This document shows, piece by piece, positions 1 through 10,207 of a DNA stretch of 64,000 bases (position 1 is the first letter of the stretch; the number at the start of each line of letters is the position of its first letter). This stretch comes from Microthyrium microscopicum (Eukaryota > Ascomycota > Dothideomycetes > Microthyriales > Microthyriaceae), in assembly GCA_010405405.1 (NCBI GenBank), contig MU004238.1, positions 1,130,374 to 1,194,373 on the forward strand. Reading direction: 5' to 3'. The position numbers were made by a program, and so were the translations under genes. Under the pieces are notes generated by a model that worked only from the letters and a program-made list of their open reading frames with translations, was not told the DNA's origin and did not search any database.

Positions 1-862
1 TCGTCGCGGGTTGGTCGAGGGTGAGGATGAGAATCAAGAGATAGTCTAGGAGATGTCCTGTGTCTTGCGGTATCCTAATGCTTGAAGGATTACTTCTTCT
101 TTCACGAGTTGTTGTTTAGAGTATGTAGTATTGATGTCATGAACACTTTTTATTTTGTTTTTGCTGTCGACTCTATCTATCAATGCGTATAATCATATCA
201 GTGTCTGTAAACTGTAGATGTCAACTGATATGCTTAATATGTCGTCTACTACTTCAGTTATTCTAGAGTAGTAAGTAAAACGACCACTCATGAAGCAGGT
301 GGTTCGTTTGATCACAGGGGAGTATAAAATGCCCGGCTAAGAAGCGAGATGTACTGCTATATCATATATTGGATCTCCATCTGTCAATATCAAGGCCAAT
401 AGCCATCCTTGAGACTGGTCAAAACTCATGAATCTTCATAAAAACATTCCCGATCATTTGCTATCTGCTTGGGTGATTGTCCAATTCCTTCTGAAGCAAT
501 ATTTCTCGAGTTCTGATGAAAGTCCGATAGGGCATAGGCTTCTCCACACTTGATGATATCAAAGTGTTTAGGCTATCTATGGCAAAGCTTGCAATCCAAT
601 ATAGACAAAACCCCAACCAGTATGTCAGGCCTATAGCCGGGAAATTATAGGCGTCATTCTAGATCGATCCCACCCGGCGATTGGTAACCTATATCGGGAT
701 TTCACAATGATCTGCCTATCAAAGATAGCAGGACCGCAAGGACTAGGGTAAATCGCGTGGAGGGCCATGTCTTTGGTAAATACACTCTGAATATATACTG
801 TACCAGTGCCCGAATTGCGTTGAAGCTTTCTTGGCTTCTACTCTTTCCCATCAACCGCCACC
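1..862. other. Intergenic, upstream of secreted propeller gene
   Basis: No coding stretch with a credible start or codon pattern is visible on either strand. The last part (about 740-862) is the likely promoter and leader of the gene starting at 863, ending in a good start context (CCACC before ATG). A gene ending to the left of the window cannot be excluded. Confidence 0.5.
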
Positions 863-1897
863 ATGTCACTCACTCGGTTCCTCCAACGAGCCATTCTGGT
901 CCTGGCTTTCTTTCTGGTAGTCACAACGTTCGCTCAACCTACCGAAAATCTATTACAGAAGCGCGACGATGACGACGAGGACATTCCGACTTTCCAACCC
1001 TCGGCTCCACCAGCCGCAAAAGCTGGCGGTATGCTATACTTTCTTTCTCAAAGCAAAGGCGCCATCCTCTCCATGTCACCAACCGGTGGTACTCCTCGCA
1101 CAATTCTCTCCGGTCTAATGACCAAGGGCCCCGACGGTATCACAGTTGACAAGGCCGCTGGACATATCTACTTCAGCAACATGAGGCCTGGTAGCATCGA
1201 GCGTGTCAACATTGACGGTACTGGGCGCAAAACAATCGTGGACACGGGCGTATTCCAGGTCGGCAAGCAGATTGTGCTAGTGCTAGAAGATGGTGTCAAG
1301 AAGCTCTACTGGTGCGCACGCGAAGGCCAAAAAGTCATGCGTGCCAACGTCGACGGATCGAGCGTTGAGGTTGTCATCGATACCTCCAAGGACAAGTGTA
1401 CTGGCCGCGAGTGCAAAAATGCGGTCGGCGTAGCTGTCGACACGAAGAATGGCTGGGTATACTGGACACAAAAGGGTGCGGGCGGCACAGGAAGCATTCA
1501 TCGCGCCCCAACCAAGCTCCAGGCTGGACAGACAGCTGCATCGAGAAGCGACATTCAGGTTGTGCTGGACAAGCTACCAGAACCGATTGATCTGCGATGG
1601 GTCGATGGATATGGCTTATACTGGACTGATCGTGGGCATGCGGAGGGAGGTAACAGTGTGAGTCGCATGCAGATGGGTGCGGATGTACAAGCTGGAAAAG
1701 CTCAGTTCGCAGTCAAGCCACGACCTTTGGTTGAGGGCCTCAATGAAGGGATTGGTATCGCTGTTGATCCAGTAGGACAGAAGATGTGGTTTACTGAGCT
1801 TGGAGGACGTATCTTCCAGTCGAATCTGGATGGAACTAGCAAGTCGGTGATCGCCACTGGTCAAGGGATCTTGACGGGCATTGACTATGTCCCGTAG
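863..1897 (+). CDS. Secreted YWTD-type (LDL-receptor class B-like) beta-propeller protein
   Basis: This single-exon gene encodes a 344-residue protein of unknown exact role, probably secreted. Residues 1-24 form a signal peptide (basic start, hydrophobic core about 10-22, then TTFAQ). A Lys-Arg at 33-34 followed by an acidic run looks like a Kex2 pro-peptide site. From about residue 55 to the end there are repeated propeller blades of the YWTD kind: HIYFSNM (about 101), KLYWCARE (147), VYWTQ (199), LYWTDRG (252) and MWFTELGG (309). These are separated by I/VNIDGT- and NLDGT-like turns. Six-bladed propellers of this family usually bind proteins or act as extracellular scaffolds; no catalytic residues can be named. 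The start at 863 has a CCACC context and gives the signal peptide. Family assignment is fairly sure, function is not. Confidence 0.85.
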   Translation: MSLTRFLQRAILVLAFFLVVTTFAQPTENLLQKRDDDDEDIPTFQPSAPPAAKAGGMLYFLSQSKGAILSMSPTGGTPRTILSGLMTKGPDGITVDKAAGHIYFSNMRPGSIERVNIDGTGRKTIVDTGVFQVGKQIVLVLEDGVKKLYWCAREGQKVMRANVDGSSVEVVIDTSKDKCTGRECKNAVGVAVDTKNGWVYWTQKGAGGTGSIHRAPTKLQAGQTAASRSDIQVVLDKLPEPIDLRWVDGYGLYWTDRGHAEGGNSVSRMQMGADVQAGKAQFAVKPRPLVEGLNEGIGIAVDPVGQKMWFTELGGRIFQSNLDGTSKSVIATGQGILTGIDYVP

Positions 1898-2330
1898 TTT
1901 CTACCAGAAGGAGCCATAGCAATTCAGATAATAAACTCTAATATTACGAGCCGCAAAGGATGTGGAGGTTCCAAAATCCATGGTGATCCTCGTCCGGGTA
2001 GACTCCAGTTCTTCATGTGCTCAGCTCATTACTGGATGGAGTCTCCCTTGACTCATGCTGTGTGGGTTATCTGTGAGATATCTGTGGGATCTTGTTCCGA
2101 TTTGAATTTGTGAAAGCTCAAGATGACAGGTATAAACAATAGAAATGAAGCATCAATAGACTCGAGCGACTCGAAGCTAGTGACTTGAACACGCCCTAGC
2201 CCTACAGCTCGGCACTTCATGATGGATCCTTATTGAGCTTCCGTTACGCCAAAATATCTTTGGCTACAACTTACCGCAATTCTGATACTCTGCTGGGATT
2301 TCCTATTCGCAGCGCCCGGATGTCAGTCTC
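1898..2330. other. Intergenic spacer
   Basis: It holds the 3' end of the propeller gene and the promoter of the gene starting at 2331. No other coding or RNA feature is seen. Confidence 0.5.
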
Positions 2331-4523
2331 ATGGAGCCTTCTCCATTGACGCAGCAGTCAAGACCAGACACCTTCCAGCCCAAGATCGTGCGCCTCTACG
2401 AATCCTTATTCAAAGAGGAGGAAATCTCAAAGTCCGATGGCTTTTGGCAAGAATTCTTTCTGCTGAAGCCCGACCCGAAAAATCTAAGATCAATACTATC
2501 AGGCTTAAGCGCCGATGACCTACTACACTTTCAGGTAATTAGTTTTCTATTGTCGCGTGCTCAGTTCTGACCCCGGTAGGCCCATCCACAAGAATTCGTT
2601 CTACGATCCCTAAGCCGTGTAAGAGCCAACCTAGAACCAGCAGATGAGAACGCGCTCGAGGTAAATCTCCGTTTTTAACTGAACGACTCACGCTTACCCA
2701 GTAGACATTGACAGTCTTCCTCACCTCCGTCCTCTCGAAACGATATACGAATCCTAGCTCCGATATCATATCCATACTCGCAGGTCTTCATGATGCCGAT
2801 GCGGTCTTTTCCGATTTGGTCACAACGTTAGATAATGTCATTCGCAATGGCCGGAGTGGTTAGTCGCCTCAAGAGCTTTCAAGGAAGAAAGAGTCAAGCT
2901 AAATATTCAAAGTACAATTGCGACAAAAAGCAGTTTACGCCGCCCTAGCTATGGTCTCTGGCGCATATTCTACAGGACTTGTTTCATACTTCACTCATCG
3001 GGACCTCTTTCCCTCGTTAATGAAGGTATGAAATTCCCATTGGGCATCTGTGTCACTCTGACAAAGTCCAGCTCTGATTCGAGTATAGTTTGTTCAGGAC
3101 TCCGACGATAGCTCCAAGAACTTTGAACCTTTCATACTGCTTGGACTTTTAGCAAATTACAACAAGTTCGAGTTCCAGAATCCATACAAAACTCGTCTCG
3201 ATGACTTTGTAAACGAGTCAGCAATCAAGCGTATAGTCTACAGCATTGGTGCTACCTGCGCCTCAGCGCGAGACAAATATGTCGCGGTTCAAGATGATCT
3301 TCCGGAAGGCTGGACTTTTGGAAGCACACTTGCGAGTGTTGGTTTAGGAGCATTCACATCTGGTCGAAAACCGACAGCTCCAACCTTGAGCGCAGAGGAA
3401 ATGAAGGTCCGATTTACGGCCTTGTTAGTTCTATGACATTTTCCTTCGGAATTATACTAACACAACGCAGACCAGGTCCTGAAGCAGCTGTATTGCTTCC
3501 AACTTACGATTTCGCCAACGCCAACAAGATCTTTTCTTTCAACTTTGTCACCCTCCCGGCAGAGAACAAGTCACAACCTTCTCCAATTAACTCCTTCCTA
3601 TCTCTGACATCCTATCTCTTCCAACATACTCATCGATCGATTCGAGGGGCGCAATACACCTATCTTAGTCTTTTCACGCTTCAGACCGTCATGGAGGACC
3701 AGGTACTGGCCAAAAGAATTAGTAGCGACGAAAGTAAGGCGAATGTACGGCTCTGTCGGCAACGACAACCGTTCTTGCCAGTAGTACGTGGTGACCGTAT
3801 CCTGGCCACTGTCATCTTGGATATCATGATCGACGGGATCAATCACAACCTTCGCCGGCGGCTGGACATGGACTTTTACATGTATGAATTGCTACCTGAT
3901 GTTCGCATGTGCTCCTGACTAACTCGAATAGATCATGTCTAGGGATATTACTTCGAATGATCTCATACCTTGGTCGATCGAAAACTCGGCTAACTTACCA
4001 CTGGGCGGAGCTTTGGAGATCTCTCCTATCTTTCATTCGATTTCTCACAACCTACTCAAACGACATCAAATCGATACCCAAGGCCGCAGTAATGTTGAAT
4101 GTTCTAGTCAATCTTAATGGCCTGGCCCTTTCTAGTGGGGAGGCTTTTTTGCCAGACGCAGGAGCGTATGATGACCTCTTTTACAAGCTTGTAGAAGCGG
4201 GAGACATTCTAATCAAGTTTCGGGATACTTATGAAAAAGAACTCGTCAACCCAAAATCTGGCGCGATCGACTCGCTTATTAGTGTGTCGCGGCATTACCA
4301 CACCCTATTGGAAGACAGTAACAAAAGCCGGCCAAAGGGCAAGCATCTGAGTGCACGGGAGGTGCAGAGAATCATACAGCAAGGCTATGAGACACTGTCA
4401 ATTCAAGCCAAAGAGGGACTGGACCATTGGGACCGATTCCGGGAAGCGGATGAGAAGACGTCTCTCAAAAAAGCTGCTCGCATCGCAATTGAAGATGTCA
4501 AGGATTTGCTTGCATCTCGATGA
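2331..4523 (+). CDS. ARMH3/DUF1741 armadillo-like helical protein, 7 exons
   Basis: The gene encodes a protein of about 629 residues. Seven exons join in phase: 2331-2534, 2580-2660, 2705-2858, 2913-3025, 3089-3423, 3471-3881 and 3932-4523. All introns are short (44-63 nt) and GT-AG. The C-terminal half, from PGPEAAVLLPTYDF through LLRMISYLGRSKTRL and YHWAELWRSLLSF to VLVNLNGLALSSGEAFLP, matches my recollection of the DUF1741 domain of ARMH3 (human C10orf76). The mammalian protein works at the Golgi with GBF1 and PI4KB in ARF and PI4P signalling; the fungal role is inferred only. No signal peptide or membrane segment is seen. The length is near that of the animal protein (about 690). The gene converges on the OB-fold gene at 4703. 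Confidence 0.85.
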
Positions 4524-4702
4524 ATTTGAAAACAGAGGTAGCATGATAAGTAGCGTTTTTAAAGGTTGGAGATGATACCCAATGCGAAATTTGCTGTCCA
4601 TCTTCGAGGACATGGACCAATGAAATGAATAAGTATATCTTTATTTTGAAAGTGCGTCTCAACCTGGTCACTATCACATCTGCTGCTTCCATTTAGAACC
4701 CT

Positions 4703-6506
4703 TCACATTCTCACATCCTCGATGCAGAGTCGACCAATTCCGCTCTCATTGTCCTCTACAGCCCATCCGAAGAGCAAGGTCACACGCAGAAAGAGCAATC
4801 GTTGCTCGAGATACTCGATGAGCTCTGAGCTAGCCGAAGCAAGCTCTGCCGCTGAGCGTCCGAGAAGGTGCTCCCATGCCTGATGGGAGAGAATCATCTT
4901 ACCAGTCGCTGAGCAACCAGTCTCGTCCATCACCGTTCCGAGCTTTGATCGTCAGGAAAAGATTAGCCGTGGACATGAGGGAGCTTACAATGCGTGGGTT
5001 CACTCTAAGCGGCACTTCTTTGTCACAGTGCTTGCACTTGCCAGCAATCGCGTTGGCATAGATGGGGATACCGCAACTGCGATGCTCAGTCAGAGAGCTG
5101 CACGAGAAATGCACTCCACAATCTTAACTTACCATTCATTGCCTAGAAGCATATTGCGTCGGTGAAGCTTAGTAAGAAATATCTCGTAAATAACTACGCT
5201 GAGATATCCCACGATGGGTTCTAGATCGTCAGTCACAGCACGTACGTTCCTGAAAGTCATGCAGCACATACCGGCATCATCAAGTCTAGCACTGGATGGA
5301 GTCAGCTGCACTTTTCGAAAGAGAAAAACTGCTTGTAGTGGACAAACATATAATCAATATCGGCGAACGTGAATAGCATCTTAGTATCAGAGGCAAGAAA
5401 CGAGTCAAAATCAAACACTGTTCACGATTTAGTCACCTATCACTCATATCACACAAAGCGTACCTCCAGCTGGAATAGTGGGATTCACGTGAGACTTTTT
5501 GATCATGCGCTGGGCGAAAGCTCGAAGCCAGAATGCATCAGAGATAGCTGGATCGATGTCCACTATGGTATGGTTCTTTAAGCTCAGCCACACGCTCTTT
5601 CCTGGGTTGTAGCCTGGTCGAGTCAAGAGAAGTACGGTATGAGATGCTTTCCAGTTTGCAGCAGAAGCTGTCATTGGACCCCAGAGACTGAATGTTGCTT
5701 CCGTGGTGTCGTCGAAGACCATAACTTTGACGAGGTCGTTGACGTCGCCTCCTTTCTTTGTGGCAACTGCAATGTTTAGATTCATTCATGCTTGTGGAAT
5801 ATTGCATACCCTTGCGTTTGGCTCCCACTCCCTTGACGCAGACGAGTACTCGAGAATTTGGTACTTCGTATCCTCCTTCGGCAAAGTTCTTCAGTGTCAT
5901 CAGCTCTGGTAGCGCATTGCCTTCGCAGTACTCCAGCGGCTTCTTGTACTGGAGACCCTGATCACCACTCTCGTGTATCTTGAAGTGACAGCTTCGATCT
6001 CGCTCCGGAAAGATACTGACAAACATGGGCGCCTGAGGGACAGCAAGAGAGCCGTGGTCTCCATTGGAAACATGAGGAGTCCAGATGGAGACTATCTGCC
6101 CCAGCTGGAGCTTGTACTCCATGTGAGAGTACCACAAGCGAACCTGAAGTCAAGTTAGCGTGCTGAACCGGTGGCTTCATCAGCTACTTACAGTCATGAC
6201 GCCGGTATCATCTTTCACCAGCAGTCTCAGACAGCCCTTGGCTGACTGCGGGCGCTTCTGGGTTGCTGGCTGATTGTAGAAGTTGACGATGCGGCCAGTG
6301 ATCAGGACACATCGCGGTCCGGCGTCCAACTCGTCAATATCGACGTGCTCATAAGGTGCATCTGGCGTCCACGTATTGTCTACTTGTGGATGCAATACAG
6401 ATTCAATCTCTTCCTGTGTGAAGCCTTCGCCAGGTTCGCAAGCTAGTGATGTGTTGGTAGGTCTCTGTTGAAAGAATGACTCTATGGCGGCATTTTGGGG
6501 AGCCAT
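4703..6506 (-). CDS. Multi-OB-fold, zinc-ribbon protein (MEIOB/RPA1-like), 7 exons
   Basis: Seven exons join in phase: 6506-6192, 6143-5810, 5766-5464, 5417-5348, 5291-5133, 5076-4989 and 4942-4703, giving about 502 residues. The N-terminal part has an OB strand pattern (GPRCVLITGRIVNFYN, then LLVKDDTGVMTVRLW). A second OB unit carries VKVMVFDDTTEATFSLWGP and a WLSLKNHTIVDIDP segment. The C-terminal unit has a cysteine set (NECCGIPIY, x, KCKHCDKEV) followed by LRVNPRILGTVMDETG, which resembles the zinc-ribbon OB fold of RPA1 DBD-C and MEIOB. The likely role is single-stranded DNA binding in repair or meiotic recombination, by family inference. An upstream ATG at 6590 would add 28 residues; 6506 is preferred because the upstream part looks like leader. 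SHLD2-type proteins are the main alternative. Confidence 0.7.
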
Positions 6507-6899
6507 AGCTAATGGAATATCGAGAATGGGAGTAATTAGGTAAACAGGAACTTTTACATTTTCGTAAGAAGCTGGGAGACAATCTGGCATGGGTGGAGTT
6601 AGAATAAGGTTTGGGCAAGAACCACTTTGGGAAGCCACGATGGACTCGACCAACGCTCAAGGTTCTGGAAAGATCGACAACTTTACTTGGTGCTTTATTA
6701 TGGGCTTGTTACATGGAAAAGTAACTTCATTCAAGGAGTACAAAGCCTTAGAAGCAAATTATTACACACTATTATGCAGTGTTGTTTACCCCTGAATCCT
6801 AACAATTGAAGACTGGAATTGCGCAGAACGCGCATTCTGAAAAGTCCAGACAGCCTCTTCAAACGCAATTTCCGAAGCAAACATATCATATACCATCCC

Positions 6900-7947
6900 T
6901 CAAGTTCTAAGGATATTCAGGATCTCCTTAGCCTTCTCCAGTATCGTCATTTTTCTACCACCGGCTTGAGAACCGCCAATTCCAACGGCTGACTTGCGTC
7001 GGGAGCCCTCCCGCAAGTTTGAGTGAACCCGACGACGACCATTGGAAGTCGCATGCGTACAATAGACTGCTAGAGATGGCTCTGATGAGAGAGGCTCAAC
7101 ACGATCGCCCCAGAAGGAGGTCTCGAACAGATCGGCATAGTTTGGATCGGCGGCAATTTGATGGAAGAGGGCAAACATTTCGTCAGACCAAAGGTCGAGG
7201 AAATAGCCGTGAGATCGAAGGAAAAGACGAGCATCAGCCTCATCATCAGTAGTTAAGGCATCAATACCGAACCCAGCGCTGATACGAATCAGATGTGAGA
7301 CCATGTAGTCTGGCGCATAATCGATAGCGCCGACACGGAAAACGCTATGGATCTTGACAGCTTGTAGAAAGATGAGGCGCTGTGGGAGAGATAGGCCAGA
7401 TCGAAGGCTTTCGTCCCGGAGCTCCAGATCCTCTCTCATTAGATCCAGCACAACCTCCGCATGCTGACGTGAAGATGCCATGAGGAAGTAGAATTCACGG
7501 AGCTGGTCGTCGGCTAGGCGATGGGTCTTGCTGACTTCGAGGATTCGTTCGACGGTTTTGACCCAATCGCGATCTCCGTGCTTGCCAGTCAAGTTTTGGT
7601 AGCGATGAGGGCGTAGGTCTCGATGAAGACGGTACTCGGAGTAGGAATTTAGTGATCGTTGAAGACGGGGATCGAATTCGCGACGAGCTTGACTCTCATC
7701 CCATTGTACATGTCGCTCAGCAGCGTCGCCATGATCGCTGGGGACGGGGCTTGGGCTTCGTGACAGAGATCGTCCGCGTGAAGAAGCGCTGCGCAATGAC
7801 ACTCTACCACGAGAGCGGCTTCGAGATCGCGCTCGGCCACGAGACAGGCTGCGCTCAGGACGTTCTGCGGAGCCGTCGTTGGAAGCTACGTCAAAGAGTG
7901 GTACTGAGAACCGTTAGCAGGCTGATGGAATTACTTAGAAAGCTCAT
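6900..7947 (-). CDS. Unrecognised protein with Ser/Arg-rich N-terminus, start uncertain
   Basis: The reading frame is open from about 7910 to the stop at 6900, but it has no ATG near its 5' end, so the start must be spliced in. It begins with an Arg/Ser-rich tract (about 7870-7740, repeated RSRSRSRG- and SLSRSPSP-type motifs). A globular part follows with WDESQARREFDP, DWVKTVERILEVSKTHRLADDQ and HGYFLDLWSDEMFALFHQI. I do not recognise the family. One possible start is ATG at 7947 joined through an intron at 7934-7904 (CTAAC branch point, CTCAG acceptor); the phase fits, but 31 nt is very short. Alternatively, exons within 7986-8366 lie upstream. The C-terminus is basic and helical. Coding status is likely because about 300 residues are open with good composition. 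Confidence 0.6.
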
Positions 7948-7985
7948 CGTAGAGTCAAATGGACAAAGGCACTTCGTAGTGTTTA

Positions 7986-8366
7986 TCATCGTTCATGTAG
8001 TAAGAGCGGCAAGATTATTCTGCGATCGGGTCTGAGACTTACAGTTGTGTCGCCCGGAACGATCAGTAGAAGACATGTTTGCAACGACTGTATTAGTGGT
8101 AAAGGAAATTGAATTGACACAGTTCGAATGTAGAGCGTGGATATGGTATAAGGTATATCATTAAATACGGTGCAACTCGAGTCTAGAAATAGTTGCTTCA
8201 AGTATTCCATCAGTGAATCCAAACCGTAAGCCTCAAACTCGTTGGTCACTTCGTCCACCTCGATACCTTTCTCACGCCCAAATGACTCGTTTTGGTCACT
8301 GAGACACCATTGAACAACCTCCAGCGGTTCTATTGATACCCCCTCTGGTTTGGCACCTTCAATCAC
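7986..8366 (-). CDS. Short open frame with carrier-domain-like motif; exon or remnant
   Basis: The frame has no ATG at its 5' end (it opens after a TAA at about 8387). It contains VSIEPLEVVQWCLSDQNE, GIEVDEVTNEFEAYGLDSLMEYLKQ and then less protein-like sequence. FEAYGLDSLM resembles the phosphopantetheine attachment site of acyl or peptidyl carrier domains, where the Ser of DSL carries the arm, but the domain is too short to be sure. A perfect donor (GTAAGT) follows ...VPGDTT at about 8035, so this could be an internal exon of the gene at 6900-7947. It could equally be a gene fragment. No function is claimed. Confidence 0.3.
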   Translation of the reverse strand: MIEGAKPEGVSIEPLEVVQWCLSDQNESFGREKGIEVDEVTNEFEAYGLDSLMEYLKQLFLDSSCTVFNDIPYTISTLYIRTVSIQFPLPLIQSLQTCLLLIVPGDTTVSLRPDRRIILPLLLHER

Positions 8367-8450
8367 TCTTGTCTGCCATTATTGTTTTGTAACGGGTCCA
8401 GAGTCACTGGGACACTAGATTATCCCCCCCCTATCGAGCCATTGATGCAG

Positions 8451-8978
8451 TTACCGATGGCGTTGCGCGTGGTACGCTGCGCCAGTCATCAACGCTAGTT
8501 CTGTGGGATCGATTGGCCGAGTATTGACTTCATCGCAAGGCAGGTGAAGGGCGTAGATAGGTGGTTTTCGTTCTTTTGATTGTTGTCGCTGTTCTGCTGG
8601 TCCATTTGCTGCTTTTGATGCATTCGAGGCTTCTCTACCAAGTGACGATTGAGCCTGGCGAGATCCCTCTGGTAGGTTTTGTGACTGTGATGAAGCCGTT
8701 GTCTTTGATTGACGCAGTGCTTTTAGTTGCTCGAGTATCTCCACACGATTCACTGGATGGCTGCGTAGAGGATGTCCCCGTTCGCCTGAGTATTCTGGCT
8801 GAATTGCATGATGTATCAAGCACAGGGGAGAAACTGAGTGGTGACTTTGCGACTGGTCGCTGTGCTGTGAAGCCGGTGATGATGTGTCTCCGTCGATATC
8901 TTTTGCAAGAGGAGTGGGTTCGCTGATACTGGGTCTATGGTGCTTTCGCGCAGCTGGGCGGGAGAAAAAGCTTCCCAT
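8451..8978 (-). CDS. Small unrecognised protein with N-myristoylation-type start
   Basis: From the ATG at 8978 the frame gives 175 residues. It starts MGSFFSRPAARKHHRP, which fits the myristoylation consensus (Gly2, Ser6, basic after) and suggests membrane attachment. The middle is rich in Ser, Gln and His and looks disordered. A helical piece (VNRVEILEQLKALRQSK) and a C-terminal conserved-looking block (PIYALHLPCDEVNTRPIDPTELALMTGAAYH) follow. An in-frame ATG at 9254 would give 267 residues, but the extra part reads like an untranslated leader. I do not recognise the family. Neighbours give no help. Confidence 0.5.
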   Translation of the reverse strand: MGSFFSRPAARKHHRPSISEPTPLAKDIDGDTSSPASQHSDQSQSHHSVSPLCLIHHAIQPEYSGERGHPLRSHPVNRVEILEQLKALRQSKTTASSQSQNLPEGSRQAQSSLGREASNASKAANGPAEQRQQSKERKPPIYALHLPCDEVNTRPIDPTELALMTGAAYHAQRHR

Positions 8979-9302
8979 GACGTTGATTGGATGTATCGAG
9001 TGTTTTGGGGCTTTGAAAGTAGGTATCGATTCTTTGGAGCACCTCTTGGCGAATTCGAAGGTGTGGGAGTCAGTGGGGCTTTTGGAAGTTGGAACGTATG
9101 GAGCATATGGGACGTTTGAAAGGTTTGACAATGTTGTAACGATTGTAACGTTTGGGAAGTTGGATCCTGACAGATTGGAGTTGGTCGCATCAACATCGTT
9201 ATGGTCTATAGACCTGATGAGTGACTGGAGGGTGCTTTCACAAGTGTGGGACATCAACAAATAGTCTCCTTGCGCCGAGTTCACCCTCCTATTCACCTCC
9301 AA

Positions 9303-9970
9303 TCCCTTGCCATGGCGACAGGTGTGGTGTTGTATGAAATGCTAGCAACTTCCATCCGACTTGATGATAGGGAGACTGTTCCCAGTACGTTAGAACTCCA
9401 GGTCCTTAGGAACCTCTTTCAACAACTCCGCGATTGTGATGGTATCTTCTAACAGGGATCGTGGCGTTCATCCCAAGTTGCCTAACTATGATTCAGCTCT
9501 GATAGACCCCAGATCGTGTATTCTTTGCGTGCCTCTATACACCAGGCGGGATGTATTTGAACTTCTCACAACTATTTCATGGCATCGGTGCCATCGCCAA
9601 TGCGTTGATATCAGAGTGCACTCGTCACCCATTTCCCCTCATCAACGGAGGTCAACAGCGAGGCTATAAGAATCTGTGCTGAACCATGTTTCTACGAGAC
9701 TGATTGTTCCATCGCCTGCCAATTGGTGGGCAATCTCCCCGCCAGGCCGATTTTCTGGCCAGACTGAAGTCTCAGCCATGTACTCCGGTATAGAATCGTC
9801 CTTGACTCTGCCGTCTAGAGTAACGACGGTTAAGATCATAGAGTAAAGGCTAGCAATGTACCCGCGGGCTGATGTATGTAGTGGTAGCGTGAGGTTCTGG
9901 GCGGATCAGGATTATCTTCACGTTTGACTCCAACTCTAGCGCAGTCTGTAAAGCAAGTTTGACATATTTA
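9303..9970. other. Intergenic, no feature seen
   Basis: Only short frames without recognisable content occur. It may include the promoter of the gene at 8451-8978 (or 8451-9254). Confidence 0.4.
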
Positions 9971-10207
9971 TCACTCTCGGATTTGTCGGCATTGAGTGTT
10001 GCGAAAGATGCTTTCCACTGGATGTGGATTTTTCGTGCGTTCCAATGTCTTCGCGATTTCAGGTTGATGTCCTTGGATTACAATGCTGGATATGATCGTC
10101 TCAACCTTTGAAACAGTTGCGTGTGGGCAGGGCGTCTGTTCCGCTGCTCGATATAGACATCCTCTCATCTGCCGAACAAATCAAGCAACAACCTCCTTGC
10201 AACCCAA

